Shown here one piece after another: positions 1-9,217 of a DNA stretch of 64,000 bases (the first letter of the stretch is position 1; each line of letters begins with the position of its first letter). Both the position numbers and the translations under genes were made by a program. The notes under the pieces are model-generated. The model did no database searches, was not told the DNA's origin, and saw nothing but the letters and a program-made list of their open reading frames with translations. This DNA comes from Metabacillus litoralis (GTDB lineage Bacteria; Bacillota; Bacilli; Bacillales; Bacillaceae): contig NZ_CP033043.1 in NCBI RefSeq assembly GCF_003667825.1, positions 3,722,001-3,786,000 of the forward strand, given 5' to 3'.

Positions 1-2311
1 ACAGAATAATTTCTAGCTTTTGTGATCCTTGAAGATTGATTTTCACTCCATTGAAACTTGTTTCAATTTCTCCAACTGAAGCGGAAGAAATAGATTCACA
101 GTTTGTAAGGAGAATCGAATACGTAAGATCTGCCATATTTGTTTCAATGAAGATTTTGTTATCCTGTTTTACAGCTTGTATTTCACCCTTTTTGTTGCCA
201 TTTAAATCTGTAACAAAAGAAGAAGTATTCTGACCATTTTTTAGTTGATAAACTTCGAAAGTAACATTCTCAGCAAACTCATAGTCCGGACGATTGCTTT
301 CCTGACCAATTGGCAAGATTGTATTTTCTCTTATATACAATGGTAGACTTAGATAATCATAGGTCTCTTTTATCCAAGAACCACCCTCCACTACTTCTTT
401 TGTTAGGTAGTGCGTCCATTTACCTTGTGGTAAGTAACAAGTGCCCACACCCTGTTCATTCATAATTGGGGCTACCAGCAAGCTACTTCCTAACATATAT
501 TGTCGATCAAGTACGTGGGAATTCTGATCCTCAGGGAACTCCAATACCATTGGTCGCAAAACAGGTACTCCTGATTGGGTGTTTTCAACAGATGAGCTAT
601 ATAAGTAAGGCATTAAACGATTTTTAAGTTTTGAAAAATGCTTTGTAACCTCAACTGCTTCTTCATCAAATAGCCACGGTACCCGGTACGATGAGCTACC
701 ATGTAAACGGCTATGTGTTGATAATAAACCGAAAGCCGTCCAACGCTTAAATAAATCAGGTGTTGCAGTATTTTCAAAACCACCAATATCATGACTCCAA
801 TAGCCAAATCCTGAGAGTGCTAGTGATAAGCCTCCACGTAAACTTTCGGCCATTGATTCGTACGTTGCATTACAATCGCCACCCCAGTGTACCGGGAATT
901 TTTGGCCACCAACTGAAGCAGATCTTGCAAACACAACAGCCTCTTGCTTCCCTTTTTCTTGCTCTAGTAAATCAAAAACAACTTTATTGTAAAGATAAGC
1001 ATAATAATTGTGCATACGGTGTGGATCTGAGCCATCATGATACACAACATCCGTTGGAATTCTCTCGCCAAAATCTGTTTTAAAGCAGTCAACGCCCATA
1101 TCAAGGAGTGCTTTTAATTTTGAGCAGTACCAGTCACTTGCAGCTGGATTTGTAAAATCAACCACACCCATGCCTGCCTGCCATAAATCCCACTGCCAGA
1201 CATCTCCGTTTGGTTTCTTCAATAAATATCCTTTTTCAGCTGCTTCATCAAAAAGCTTAGACTTTTCAGCAATATAAGGATTAATCCAAACGCAAATCTT
1301 CAAGCCCTTATCTTTTAATCTTTGTAACATCGCTTCTGGTTCTGGAAAGGCATCCCGATCCCATTCGAAATTACTCCACTCAAATTCTTTCATCCAAAAA
1401 CAATCAAAATGGAAAACACTTAGTGGAATATCACGTTCAGCCATTCCATCGATAAAATGGTTCACCGTTTCTTCGTTATAATCGGTTGTAAAGGATGTAG
1501 TTAACCATAACCCATATGACCAAGCTGGAGGTAAGGCCGGCTTGCCAGTTAACACTGTATAGTTACTTAATACCTCTTTCGGAGAAGCTCCACCGATGAT
1601 GTAATACTCAATACTTTCGCCTTCTACGCTAAACTGTGTTTTCGATACCGCTTCTGATCCAATCTCAAAGCTTACATTTTCGGGATGATTCACCAATACC
1701 CCATATCCTTGATTACTTAAGTAAAACGGGATATTTTTGTATGCTTGTTCTGAGCTTGTTCCTCCATCTTCATTCCAAATGTCAACAGTTTGACCATTTT
1801 TCACAAACGGAGTAAAACGTTCACCAAGTCCATAAATATATTCCCCAACCCCAAGGTTTAACTGACTACGCATATAGCTTTGTTTTTGAGGTCCGGTAAT
1901 CCAAGCTACTCCTTTGGAATCAATTGAGGTTAATACTCGATCACCTTGAGAGAATGTGATTTTAAAAGGCTGATAGTTTATGTTTGCGCTTACATTACCA
2001 CTTGCAAAGCTGGCGCCGTTTTCATCTTCATGAAGCTCTAGCGCTACTAATTCTTCTTTCACGTCAAAGTTTGGTGTTTTATTCTTAGTTCCTTTGTGAT
2101 GCCAAGCTTTTACTTTTATCACATTTTCAAGTGGTGATGATAGTTGAATCGTGAGTGAAGGTAGATTTAACGTATCACCTCTGTGCTGAATATCTTTGCA
2201 CGGTCCATATAAAGTTACCATTTTCTCATCTATTGCAAGATCTCTTACATTACGGGGATGTTGGATCTCAAACCCTTCCCTCGTTAGCCAAAAACCATCT
2301 GTAAATTTCAT
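1..2311 (-). CDS. yicI: Alpha-xylosidase, GH31, YicI type (3' end cut by window edge)
   Basis: Family GH31 exo-glycosidase that releases alpha-xylose from xylo-oligosaccharides, probably cytoplasmic since no signal peptide is seen. Read from an ATG at 2311 with AGGGGTG upstream, it gives about 770 codons and runs off the left edge without a stop; the E. coli relative is about 772 residues, so only a few residues are missing. The start (MKFTDGFWL) and GLGERF, YKNIPFY, LWLTTSFTTDYN and HFDCFWMKEF blocks match YicI. The nucleophile Asp lies in KTDFGERIPTD and the acid/base Asp in HWGGDC, both intact. It is divergent from an AraC regulator, which fits substrate-inducible control. The YicI subtype is read from sequence; the exact substrate is inference. 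Confidence 0.9.
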   Translation of the reverse strand, partial: MKFTDGFWLTREGFEIQHPRNVRDLAIDEKMVTLYGPCKDIQHRGDTLNLPSLTIQLSSPLENVIKVKAWHHKGTKNKTPNFDVKEELVALELHEDENGASFASGNVSANINYQPFKITFSQGDRVLTSIDSKGVAWITGPQKQSYMRSQLNLGVGEYIYGLGERFTPFVKNGQTVDIWNEDGGTSSEQAYKNIPFYLSNQGYGVLVNHPENVSFEIGSEAVSKTQFSVEGESIEYYIIGGASPKEVLSNYTVLTGKPALPPAWSYGLWLTTSFTTDYNEETVNHFIDGMAERDIPLSVFHFDCFWMKEFEWSNFEWDRDAFPEPEAMLQRLKDKGLKICVWINPYIAEKSKLFDEAAEKGYLLKKPNGDVWQWDLWQAGMGVVDFTNPAASDWYCSKLKALLDMGVDCFKTDFGERIPTDVVYHDGSDPHRMHNYYAYLYNKVVFDLLEQEKGKQEAVVFARSASVGGQKFPVHWGGDCNATYESMAESLRGGLSLALSGFGYWSHDIGGFENTATPDLFKRWTAFGLLSTHSRLHGSSSYRVPWLFDEEAVEVTKHFSKLKNRLMPYLYSSSVENTQSGVPVLRPMVLEFPEDQNSHVLDRQYMLGSSLLVAPIMNEQGVGTCYLPQGKWTHYLTKEVVEGGSWIKETYDYLSLPLYIRENTILPIGQESNRPDYEFAENVTFEVYQLKNGQNTSSFVTDLNGNKKGEIQAVKQDNKIFIETNMADLTYSILLTNCESISSASVGEIETSFNGVKINLQGSQKLEIIL

Positions 2312-2387
2312 AGAAACACCCCTAACTGCAGCTTCTCTTCCTTTATTTCGCTGTAGGTCATTAATCCTACTTACAAATATAATTATA

Positions 2388-2417
2388 TTGATAAAAATCA
2401 GGTAATTCTTGTACAAT
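2388..2417 (+). promoter_or_regulatory. Possible sigma-A promoter of the AraC-type gene
   Basis: TTGATA at 2388-2393 and TACAAT at 2412-2417 with an 18-bp spacer, about 48 bp before the AraC start. A short dyad GTAGG/CCTAC (2353-2370) in the same divergent region could be an operator. Motif matching only. Confidence 0.4.
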
Positions 2418-2464
2418 TAAAACAAGAAGTAGCACAATTCTGATATTTTTAGAAGGTGATAGCA

Positions 2465-3355
2465 ATGAATAAACACAACTTACTTGAAGATCGAGTACAT
2501 GGGGATTCATTATTTCCACTTCGGGTATACATGGTTGACTACTTAGACGGTCAAGTCATTATTAATATGCATTGGCATCCTGAGTTGGAGTTTATTTATG
2601 TTGAGGAAGGTCAAATCAATTTACAAATTGGAACTAGAAAGCATCGCTTAAGTGCTGGTAGTGCTTGTTTAATTCCAAGCGAACAATTACACGGGGCGTA
2701 TCCTTGTGATGATCAACCATTCAAAATCCATGCAATTGTTTTTCATATTAATTTAATTAGAAGCTTTGGTTATGACTTAATTGAAAGTAACTACATCCAA
2801 TTTATAAAAAACTTCTCAATGTTTCATTCACTGATCATCAAACCTAACACAACAGATGAAAAAAACATGCTAAAATCAATCGTCAACATCATCGAGGCAT
2901 ATTCAACAAAAGACGCAAGCTATGAACTAAAAATAAAAGGTTACTTGTTTTTATTATTTGCAGATATATTAAGAAAACAAGCCTGGATTCATAACGAAGA
3001 AGTAACCGAAAAAGACTTAACAAAAACAGAACTATTAAAAAAAGTTCTGCAATATATTGACCAAAACTACAAACAAAAGCTAACCGTCATGGACCTAGCC
3101 TCACAAGTTCAAATGAGCGAAGGCCACTTTAGCCGATTTTTCAAATCACTAGTCCGTATGACACCAATGGAATACATTAACACAATTAGAATCAGCAAAG
3201 CCTGCACCCTCCTACAAAAATCCGACCGAAAAATCCTAGACATCGCCATGGACGTAGGCTTTCAAAATCATAGTTACTTTATTCGGTTATTTAAGAAGCA
3301 GAAGGGGTGCACACCTGGGGAGTATAAGGGGACAGGTTCCTTGTCCCACTCTTAA
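2465..3355 (+). CDS. AraC-family transcriptional regulator (cupin + AraC HTH)
   Basis: About 296-residue one-component regulator. The N-terminal cupin sensing domain (MHWHPELEFIYVEEG) is followed by a linker and two C-terminal helix-turn-helices (LTVMDLASQVQMSEGHFSRF and DIAMDVGFQNHSYFIRLFKK). ATG 2465 is preferred over an upstream in-frame GTG at 2456 because AGAAGG sits just before it. Divergent from the yicI-type gene, so it probably senses the glycoside and controls that gene. The last residues, GTGSLSHS, are encoded by a copy of the dispersed 19-bp palindrome (3329-3347), so the natural C-terminus appears to have been replaced or extended. Confidence 0.9.
   Translation: MNKHNLLEDRVHGDSLFPLRVYMVDYLDGQVIINMHWHPELEFIYVEEGQINLQIGTRKHRLSAGSACLIPSEQLHGAYPCDDQPFKIHAIVFHINLIRSFGYDLIESNYIQFIKNFSMFHSLIIKPNTTDEKNMLKSIVNIIEAYSTKDASYELKIKGYLFLLFADILRKQAWIHNEEVTEKDLTKTELLKKVLQYIDQNYKQKLTVMDLASQVQMSEGHFSRFFKSLVRMTPMEYINTIRISKACTLLQKSDRKILDIAMDVGFQNHSYFIRLFKKQKGCTPGEYKGTGSLSHS
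3329..3347 (+). repeat. REP-like palindrome copy
   Basis: GGGACAGGTTCCTTGTCCC, consensus form, sense to and inside the last codons of the AraC-type gene, where it encodes GTGSLS. Confidence 0.9.
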
Positions 3356-3367
3356 GGGGGGGCCGGA

Positions 3368-3386
3368 GGGACAGGTCCCCTGTCCC
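3368..3386. repeat. REP-like palindrome copy
   Basis: GGGACAGGTCCCCTGTCCC; nearly symmetric variant 21 bp after the previous copy. Confidence 0.85.
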
Positions 3387-3464
3387 GTTTAAAAGAGTTT
3401 TCTAGAAAGCAAAAAGCCCACGCAAGATTTCTCTAGCATGAGCTTTCTTCAACAACTTTTGGTA

Positions 3465-3483
3465 GGGACATGGGACCTGTCCC
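3465..3483 (-). repeat. REP-like palindrome copy
   Basis: GGGACATGGGACCTGTCCC; ends 2 bp past the stop codon of the chemoreceptor gene, sense orientation relative to it. Confidence 0.85.
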
Positions 3484-3485
3484 CC

Positions 3486-5234
3486 CTACAACCTAAACTT
3501 CTGAATAACCCCTTGCAGTTCCTGCGCCATCTTACTCAGTGATTCTGCTGATCCGGCAATTTCATCCATTGAAGCACTTTGTTCTTCTGCAGCAGCTGCT
3601 ACTTGTTGAGTGTTGGAGGATGATTGCTCTGATATGTGGGCCACTTCTTCCACAATTCCTACTACATTTTGCGACCTTGAATTTACTTCTTCTACAATCG
3701 TAGATACTTCCTGCGTTTGAGAGGTAACTTGTTCAATTAATTCCGCTATCCCATTGAAGGTCTCACCTGTTTGATGGACCATTTTAATTCCTTCCTCTAC
3801 AACAGCAGTTCCTTCATTCATAGAATGTACAGCTTGAGTTGCCTCACTTTGAATAAGTCCGATAGAAGTTTGTATTTTCCCAGCAGCTTGACCTGACTGT
3901 TCAGCCAATTTGCGAACCTCATCGGCCACGATGGCAAATCCCTTCCCTTGTTCTCCGGCTCTAGCTGCCTCAATTGCTGCGTTAAGAGCTAATAAGTTTG
4001 TTTGACTAGCAAGCTCTGTTATGAAATAAACGATTTCATTGATTTCCTTTGTTTTTTCACCAAGACTATTCACAACTTTAGAGGTTGTTTTTACCTTATC
4101 CTTTACAAGCGTCATTTGCTCAATCGTTTGAGTCACAACTTGGCTTCCATTATTAGCAGATTCATTTGTTTGTACAGTAAGTTTAGCTACCTCTTGTATC
4201 GCACATGCAACCTGATTCATACCTTTTGAAATTTCTGTGACTGTATGGTTAGCATGACTTGTACTTAAAACCTGTTTCTCTGATCCGATTGCAACTTCTT
4301 GAATTGATGTTGAAATCTGCTCGGTAGCCTTCTGTGTCAGCTCAGAACTAGCCGTTAGCTCTTCAGAGGATGCTGCTACCTTTTCCGCAGAATCTCCAAC
4401 TTGCTTAATTAACCCTTTTAAACTATCAACCATTCTATTAAAATTCTCTGCTAATTCACCAATTTCATCATTTGATTTAAAAAGCAGTGGCTCTACTGTT
4501 AAATCACCATTTGCCACACTTTTCGACCTTTCTGTGATGGCGATAACGGGTCTTGCCATGACTCCAGAAAACAGGGTAACGACAATAACTCCTATTATGA
4601 TTGATGCCCCTAATGTAATTAATAAATTCATCAATACATGGTTTGCCCCTTGGTTAAAATCCATCGTATACGTACCAGCAGAAACAACCCAGCCCCAATG
4701 AGGATCTTGCTCTGCATAGGTAATTTTCGGTTCAACTTTGTCTGGATTATCAGGTAAAGCCCAATCGTATGTTGAAAAACCATTACCAGTTAACGCTTTT
4801 TCTACGATTAGTTTCCCAACCTTTGTTCCATTAGGGTCCTCTGAATCCCAGATATTTTCCCCTTCTTTACTAGGATGAGCAATTAATGACCCATCATCTG
4901 AAATCACAAAAACATATCCATGTTCACCCACATCAATATCCTTATTGATAGGTCTAGTTCCATCAGCCCCTTTTTCTCCGAGAATAACAGTCTTTACTTT
5001 ATCCTGTGCTTCTTCGAGGGTCATGGTTCCCTGTTCAACTTCGCTATTTAATAGGTCAATCATTTCCAAGACTAGTTGAACGTTATTTTTCAGTTGGGCT
5101 TGACCTGCTGCATCAAGTTCATCGACTGTTTTGTTGTAACTAGTGAACCCAATAACCGCGCTAGGAATAATTAATAATAGCAAACTGAAAAGTAATAGTT
5201 TTGTGCGGATTGAGTTAAGGAATTTAAGGTTCAT
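3486..5234 (-). CDS. Methyl-accepting chemotaxis protein with Cache sensor
   Basis: Transmembrane chemoreceptor (582 residues) that signals to the CheA/CheW array. Order: TM1 (about 12-31), extracellular Cache-type sensor (about 35-195, with [16 protein letters not shown] and [14 protein letters not shown]), TM2 (about 203-227), HAMP, then a cytoplasmic signalling coiled coil with the hairpin tip [31 protein letters not shown] precedes the ATG. A possible CcpA-type cre site lies in its leader. The ligand cannot be read from sequence. Single gene, flanked downstream by three REP-like copies. Confidence 0.95.
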   Translation of the reverse strand: MNLKFLNSIRTKLLLFSLLLLIIPSAVIGFTSYNKTVDELDAAGQAQLKNNVQLVLEMIDLLNSEVEQGTMTLEEAQDKVKTVILGEKGADGTRPINKDIDVGEHGYVFVISDDGSLIAHPSKEGENIWDSEDPNGTKVGKLIVEKALTGNGFSTYDWALPDNPDKVEPKITYAEQDPHWGWVVSAGTYTMDFNQGANHVLMNLLITLGASIIIGVIVVTLFSGVMARPVIAITERSKSVANGDLTVEPLLFKSNDEIGELAENFNRMVDSLKGLIKQVGDSAEKVAASSEELTASSELTQKATEQISTSIQEVAIGSEKQVLSTSHANHTVTEISKGMNQVACAIQEVAKLTVQTNESANNGSQVVTQTIEQMTLVKDKVKTTSKVVNSLGEKTKEINEIVYFITELASQTNLLALNAAIEAARAGEQGKGFAIVADEVRKLAEQSGQAAGKIQTSIGLIQSEATQAVHSMNEGTAVVEEGIKMVHQTGETFNGIAELIEQVTSQTQEVSTIVEEVNSRSQNVVGIVEEVAHISEQSSSNTQQVAAAAEEQSASMDEIAGSAESLSKMAQELQGVIQKFRL

Positions 5235-5258
5235 TTTGATCTCACCCTCCTAAAAATA

Positions 5259-5272
5259 TTAAAGCGCTTTCA
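5259..5272 (-). promoter_or_regulatory. Possible cre (CcpA) site
   Basis: On the minus strand TGAAAGCGCTTTAA matches the cre consensus TGNAARCGNWWWCA at all but one defined position. It is about 25 bp before the chemoreceptor ATG, where CcpA would act as a roadblock. Confidence 0.4.
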
Positions 5273-5469
5273 TTTTTGTCTATATTTAGACTAAAACAGA
5301 CAAATAGCTGGTGCTTTTTACACATATTACTTGAAAATTATATAAGATAATCATACTAGATTTAGGTTAATGATGTATAGCTATTTTTGAATATTCTCAC
5401 AAATAATTGAAACACCAAATATTATTCATTCACAAATTCTGCTGTTATTAGTTGATTTACATGAAAAAC

Positions 5470-5518
5470 CCCATACTCTTTCGTTTAAGTAGTAGTATGG
5501 GAGGCTTCACTTTTTTTC
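5470..5518 (+). terminator. Hairpin with delayed T-run
   Basis: CCCATACT (5470-5477) pairs with AGTATGGG (5494-5501); TTTTTTT follows at 5511-5518 after a 9-bp gap. No + strand gene lies upstream, so its use is unclear. Confidence 0.35.
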
Positions 5519-5648
5519 AACCTTGGTTATGACTATCATTTTTGTCTACTAATATAGGTCAATATTATGTAGGGATGTCTGTATTTTAAAATGACAATCA
5601 TTGCTAATAACGGTTTTTATTAAAATACCGACTACAATAGTAAAGGGT

Positions 5649-5667
5649 GGGACGAGGAACCTGTCCC
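5649..5667 (-). repeat. REP-like palindrome copy
   Basis: GGGACGAGGAACCTGTCCC, 10 bp after the stop of the small membrane gene at 5678-5881, sense orientation. Confidence 0.85.
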
Positions 5668-5677
5668 TACGCCTTTC

Positions 5678-5881
5678 TTAAAGCCTAAATATTAATTCAC
5701 TATAAAATAATAATGAGATGGCAATTGTTGCACCAGCAAAACAAAAGTAAACATCCATATAAATTGCCACGTACCCTAGTTCCAGAAATGACGCCATGTT
5801 TATGACGCTTAATAGAAATAACATGAAAGAAAATACGTACATTCCCATCGCACTTACACGTTCCATTTTTCTACTGTGCAA
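5678..5881 (-). CDS. Small two-helix membrane protein
   Basis: 67 residues with two hydrophobic segments (about 14-33 and 39-60); not recognised. The TTG start at 5881 has GGAG 8 bp upstream, inside the end of the PIN-domain gene, so the two genes overlap by 11 bp and are probably translationally coupled. An internal ATG (5866) lacks a clear ribosome binding site. Last gene of the 7.8-5.7 kb minus-strand cluster. Confidence 0.6.
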   Translation of the reverse strand: MHSRKMERVSAMGMYVFSFMLFLLSVINMASFLELGYVAIYMDVYFCFAGATIAISLLFYSELIFRL

Positions 5882-7013
5882 TTAACTCACTCCAATTTGA
5901 TAAATATTTTGGTATTTTTATTTCCATTACCTTTAGTCCTGCTAATCTTGATGACGTTACGAAGTTTGTATCATCTGAAGCTACAATGATAGAAGAATTG
6001 CCATGTTCCATTTCATACGCATAATGCTCGATAATGCGATCATCATTTTCTTTTTTTGTCAGCTTAATCGTGAGACCCTTTTTAAATTGAATGATCTGTT
6101 CCTCAGTCATCGTAATTTCTCTTGCATTCCCTATGCTAACCATATAATCGAACAAATCACTTGCTCTTGCAGCAGCTGTCCTAATATTTCGGTCTTCATT
6201 TTTCTTTAATCCGTTCCATTCATCTCGAACAATAGGGCTTATGACTACTTTGTATTTTTTGATGATGTCACATAAATCATCGTTTAATTTCATAAATACA
6301 TTTGAATCGATCGCAATTTCATAGTCATTTTCTTTACATCTGTCTAACTCTTTCAAAATAATTGTGTTTAATATGAGAGAATTGGCCAGCTGCCTTTTAG
6401 GTTTTAATGTTTTTTCTAAGCCTTCTAATTCTCGATTGTGAATATACAAGTCCGTTGTGACTGCTTTTTTCTTCCATATGAATTCTTTCTTCATTTCTTG
6501 TAATTCCTTTTCTTTGACTTCATTTAATGCTATTAACTGATCTTTCTTCGTTACGACCTTTTCTACTTCTCTTCTGAAGTATTCTTCCTTACTTGCTAGT
6601 TTTGTTAGTGCTTGATTTCGAAGGTGAATGGATAAAAGTGCTGTAACAAGGAGACTGTAAAACACGAAATGAAATGATGGAATAATTTCTAATGTTTCAG
6701 GTTGAAGTGATAAAACTCCAGCAGCAAATAATATTGTATGAAACCCAGCATCTATTTTCACTCTATATTCAGCTTCATAATCATTGTAAATATATGAAGA
6801 TATGAATGGGAAAAATAGAGTGATGATAAAGTTCATCATTTGATTTGATGATCCCCTTTTCTCTCTTATTAAATCAATGATCAAGAAACCCACGGCTAAA
6901 TAAAAGAAGGAAAGAAAATAAAGGATAACACCTCTAACCAATACTTTAAGATATGCATACACATCACTACCTTTTAAATCTAAAATCATGTCTATATTTA
7001 AAAGCCATTCCAT
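5871..7013 (-). CDS. Membrane-anchored PIN-domain protein (putative RNase)
   Basis: 380 residues. The N-terminal part has about four membrane segments (up to residue about 130), then a charged coiled coil (about 140-205), then a C-terminal PIN-like fold. Candidate metal-binding acidic residues are Asp in IAIDSNVFMKL, Glu in VRDEWNGLKK, Asp in KENDDRIIEHY and Asp in VASDDTNF. PIN domains are Mg/Mn-dependent RNases; here it would act at the inner membrane face. It overlaps the coiled-coil gene before it by 16 bp and the small membrane gene after it. No antitoxin-like partner is seen. A protein of similar design lies at 19419-20426. Substrate unknown. Confidence 0.75.
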   Translation of the reverse strand: MEWLLNIDMILDLKGSDVYAYLKVLVRGVILYFLSFFYLAVGFLIIDLIREKRGSSNQMMNFIITLFFPFISSYIYNDYEAEYRVKIDAGFHTILFAAGVLSLQPETLEIIPSFHFVFYSLLVTALLSIHLRNQALTKLASKEEYFRREVEKVVTKKDQLIALNEVKEKELQEMKKEFIWKKKAVTTDLYIHNRELEGLEKTLKPKRQLANSLILNTIILKELDRCKENDYEIAIDSNVFMKLNDDLCDIIKKYKVVISPIVRDEWNGLKKNEDRNIRTAAARASDLFDYMVSIGNAREITMTEEQIIQFKKGLTIKLTKKENDDRIIEHYAYEMEHGNSSIIVASDDTNFVTSSRLAGLKVMEIKIPKYLSNWSELIAQ

Positions 7014-7360
7014 GATAATCCCTCCTCTAGTTTTGCTTTATATTCCATTCGGAGCTTTGATAGATCTTTGACTAACATTTCCTTCTCTACTTCTAATTTG
7101 ATGATTTGTTCTTTTTTTATTTCAATTTGTTCTTCTTTTTCAAGTAACTCGTAGAACTCCTGATTTTGTATTTTCTCACGACGCTCTAGGTCTTCTCTAA
7201 CTCTAGTAATCTGTTGAATTTCTTTTTCGAGAAGTGATAATTCCTCATGACACTCAACCTTATAAGTGTTTAACCACTTTCGAGTATTAGGTAATAACCC
7301 AAACAATAAATAAAAAGCTACTAAACTAGCTAAAATAACTAAGAGAAAAATTAATCCCAT
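6998..7360 (-). CDS. Single-pass membrane coiled-coil protein
   Basis: 120 residues: one N-terminal hydrophobic segment (about 2-24), then a long Glu/Lys-rich coiled coil (about 38-110). AGGAGG precedes the ATG. Family not recognised. Its end overlaps the PIN gene start, so the two products may assemble through coiled coils; that is inference. Confidence 0.7.
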   Translation of the reverse strand: MGLIFLLVILASLVAFYLLFGLLPNTRKWLNTYKVECHEELSLLEKEIQQITRVREDLERREKIQNQEFYELLEKEEQIEIKKEQIIKLEVEKEMLVKDLSKLRMEYKAKLEEGLSWNGF

Positions 7361-7379
7361 ATTCTTACCTCCTAATTTT

Positions 7380-7398
7380 GGGACAAGGAACCTGTCCC
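7380..7398 (-). repeat. REP-like palindrome copy
   Basis: GGGACAAGGAACCTGTCCC, 2 bp after the stop codon of the His-tailed gene, sense to it and inside the operon. Confidence 0.9.
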
Positions 7399-7400
7399 CC

Positions 7401-7787
7401 TTAAAACTGATGGTGATTATGATCGTTAAATGAATGATCTATGCCATGATCGTGCCCATGGTAGTGCTCATCAATATTTACATCAATACCTGGGTTTAAA
7501 TACGGATCCATAGATTCATCCATCATTCTTTGCATTTCCATTTGATCTAAAAGCTCATTTTGCAGGGCAAATTCCTTCATTTGCTGTAAGTTCAGCTGCT
7601 CTAATTGATCAATCATATCTTGATCTAGTTGTTGGTCTCCCATTAGTTGATGTAAGAATGCTACTGTTGCTGCACCTCCAACACCTGCAGCTACCTTTGA
7701 TCTAGATAATCCTTTTGCTTTCTTTTTTGATTTTTTTACTAGGTTGTAAATAACGAAACCAACAATAATATAAATAATAACTTCCAT
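7401..7787 (-). CDS. Small membrane-anchored protein with His-rich tail
   Basis: 128 residues: N-terminal hydrophobic segment, basic stretch, glycine/alanine-rich helix, Gln/Met-rich middle (about 50-95) and a His/Asp-rich tail (HYHGHDHG, FNDHNHH) that could bind metal. GGGGGAC precedes the ATG. The product of 17879-18373 ends with a related NDYNHHY tail, and both genes are preceded by the same roughly 75-bp element, so the clusters look paralogous. No family recognised. Confidence 0.65.
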   Translation of the reverse strand: MEVIIYIIVGFVIYNLVKKSKKKAKGLSRSKVAAGVGGAATVAFLHQLMGDQQLDQDMIDQLEQLNLQQMKEFALQNELLDQMEMQRMMDESMDPYLNPGIDVNIDEHYHGHDHGIDHSFNDHNHHQF

Positions 7788-7970
7788 GAATAAGTCCCCC
7801 TTGGCTTTATGATTAAGTAGAATTTTATCAGTAGTTTTAATAGTCAGTCTGTTACGCCCTTTACAATAGTTGGATGTTTAGAAAATAATAATAGAACTAG
7901 CTATCTCACCTATTAGGAATTTCCTCCTATTCTTTTTCCAAAACCACTTAACAACCTTCATCTCTTTCAT

Positions 7971-8046
7971 GTATGATTATCTCGTACCTACCCGAAATAT
8001 TCTGTGTGATGCTTAACATAAAAAATGTTAAATTGATCACATTTTC
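7971..8046. promoter_or_regulatory. Conserved 75-bp regulatory element, copy 1
   Basis: Shares long identical blocks with 18522-18596: GTATGATTATCTCG, then ATTCTGTGT 13 bp later, then AACATAAAAA, then TGTTAAATTGATCACATTTT. This copy contains a perfect dyad TTAACAT-5-ATGTTAA nested inside TGTGAT/ATCACA, resembling a Crp/Fnr operator. It lies between the His-tailed gene (minus) and the Crp/Fnr gene (plus). Confidence 0.6.
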
Positions 8047-8080
8047 TATCATTCTTCCTAGTACTTTTGAGGTGAAAAAC

Positions 8081-8770
8081 ATGACAAACATTCCAAGACA
8101 ACTTTTAGAAAGCATCGACTTATTTCATGATTTAAACGAAGAAGAATTGTCTGAAGTTCAAAGACTGTTCCGTGAGAAAACATTTAAAAAGGGGACAACT
8201 CTTTTTCACGAAGGAGATTATGGAGAAGAACTTTTTATTATCGAAAAAGGTAGTGTCAAAATCTTCAGAGAGGATTTTACGAGAGAAACCATTTTGACGA
8301 TTTTAAAAGATGGAGATTATTTTGGAGAAATGGGGATTCTTCAATACAATGAACAGCGCTCGGCCAATGCTGAGGCCCTACAACCTTGTACTGCTTATAC
8401 GATTCATCGATCAGACTTTACTAAGTTACTAGAAAAAAATCCTCAAATTTCGATTAAGCTATTATATGTTTCAATGAAGCGACTGCGTAAAGCCAATGAA
8501 ATGATTAGAAGTCTAACCAGTTTAGATGCTAGAACTCGAATTCTTAAAACACTAATTGATTTGTCCGAGGATTATGGGGTAGTAATTGAAGGAAAAATTT
8601 TAATTGACCTTAAGCTAACACATCAACAAATCGCTGATATGTCAGGCGTTGTAAGAGAAACTGTTTCAAAGGTGTTAGTAGAATTACAGCAGAGCAATAC
8701 GATTAGTATAGAAAGTAAAAAGATTTCAATTAAAAAACTAACTCATTTAGAAGAGCAAGTTGGTGTATGA
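8081..8770 (+). CDS. Crp/Fnr-family transcriptional regulator
   Basis: About 229 residues: cyclic-nucleotide-binding-like beta roll (about 10-120, GEELFIIEKGSVKIF and GDYFGEMGIL), dimer helix, then a winged helix with recognition helix MSGVVRETVSKVLVEL. ATG 8081 has GAGGTGA in front; an in-frame start about 36 codons upstream would read through the regulatory element and is rejected. No N- or C-terminal cysteine cluster, so it is not an oxygen-sensing Fnr. A nucleotide cyclase is encoded 0.45 kb downstream, so cyclic nucleotide binding is possible but unproven. Confidence 0.92.
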   Translation: MTNIPRQLLESIDLFHDLNEEELSEVQRLFREKTFKKGTTLFHEGDYGEELFIIEKGSVKIFREDFTRETILTILKDGDYFGEMGILQYNEQRSANAEALQPCTAYTIHRSDFTKLLEKNPQISIKLLYVSMKRLRKANEMIRSLTSLDARTRILKTLIDLSEDYGVVIEGKILIDLKLTHQQIADMSGVVRETVSKVLVELQQSNTISIESKKISIKKLTHLEEQVGV

Positions 8771-9103
8771 CTAATAGTTTGATAAAGCAAAAATAAGTAT
8801 TTGAATGCCATGGAGCAATTGATCTACAACTAAACCCAGTCCTTCAGGGCTAAGTTTACGAAAAAACCAAAGCTGATTTGCTTTTAAATAATCGATGATT
8901 CCATGAACAACAAATAGGAAAATCACATCAACAATAGTGACTTGAAAGCCAATGAGAAAACCCGCTATCGAAACTGTACCTGTCCATATCACAGAGTGTG
9001 CAATGAGACTTATTACGTTTTTACCCTTTGTTTCAGCTAGGTATTTCCCCTGTAACGGATAGTCTCCGAGAAAATGCGCATAAATCAGTAGAAGATAGCT
9101 CAA
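8771..9103 (-). CDS. DUF3307 membrane protein
   Basis: 110 residues, about three hydrophobic helices, with the family signature HFLGDYPLQ near the N-terminus and HGIIDYLK, both carrying His/Asp within the membrane. TTG start. Its stop abuts the stop of the Crp/Fnr gene (convergent, no spacer). Molecular function of the family is not known to me. Confidence 0.75.
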   Translation of the reverse strand: MSYLLLIYAHFLGDYPLQGKYLAETKGKNVISLIAHSVIWTGTVSIAGFLIGFQVTIVDVIFLFVVHGIIDYLKANQLWFFRKLSPEGLGLVVDQLLHGIQILIFALSNY

Positions 9104-9217
9104 TTGGTCACGGCCTTTCTTATATTTACTACCTACCTAACAAGATAACATGGTTAGTTGTTCTATTCTGTAACCTGTATTACATTTTAATTTATTTTTT
9201 AGATGATTGGTGAAAAG

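Larger units (their letters stand above)
5235..5677. other. Intergenic region upstream of the chemoreceptor gene
   Basis: No gene seen. It holds a cre-like site (5259-5272), a hairpin (5470-5501) and one REP-like copy (5649-5667). Otherwise AT-rich sequence without a recognised feature. Confidence 0.6.

Noticed and set aside
7973..8080. Longer N-terminus for the Crp/Fnr protein
   Set aside because: The extension would translate the conserved regulatory element; ATG 8081 has a good ribosome binding site and gives the usual length.
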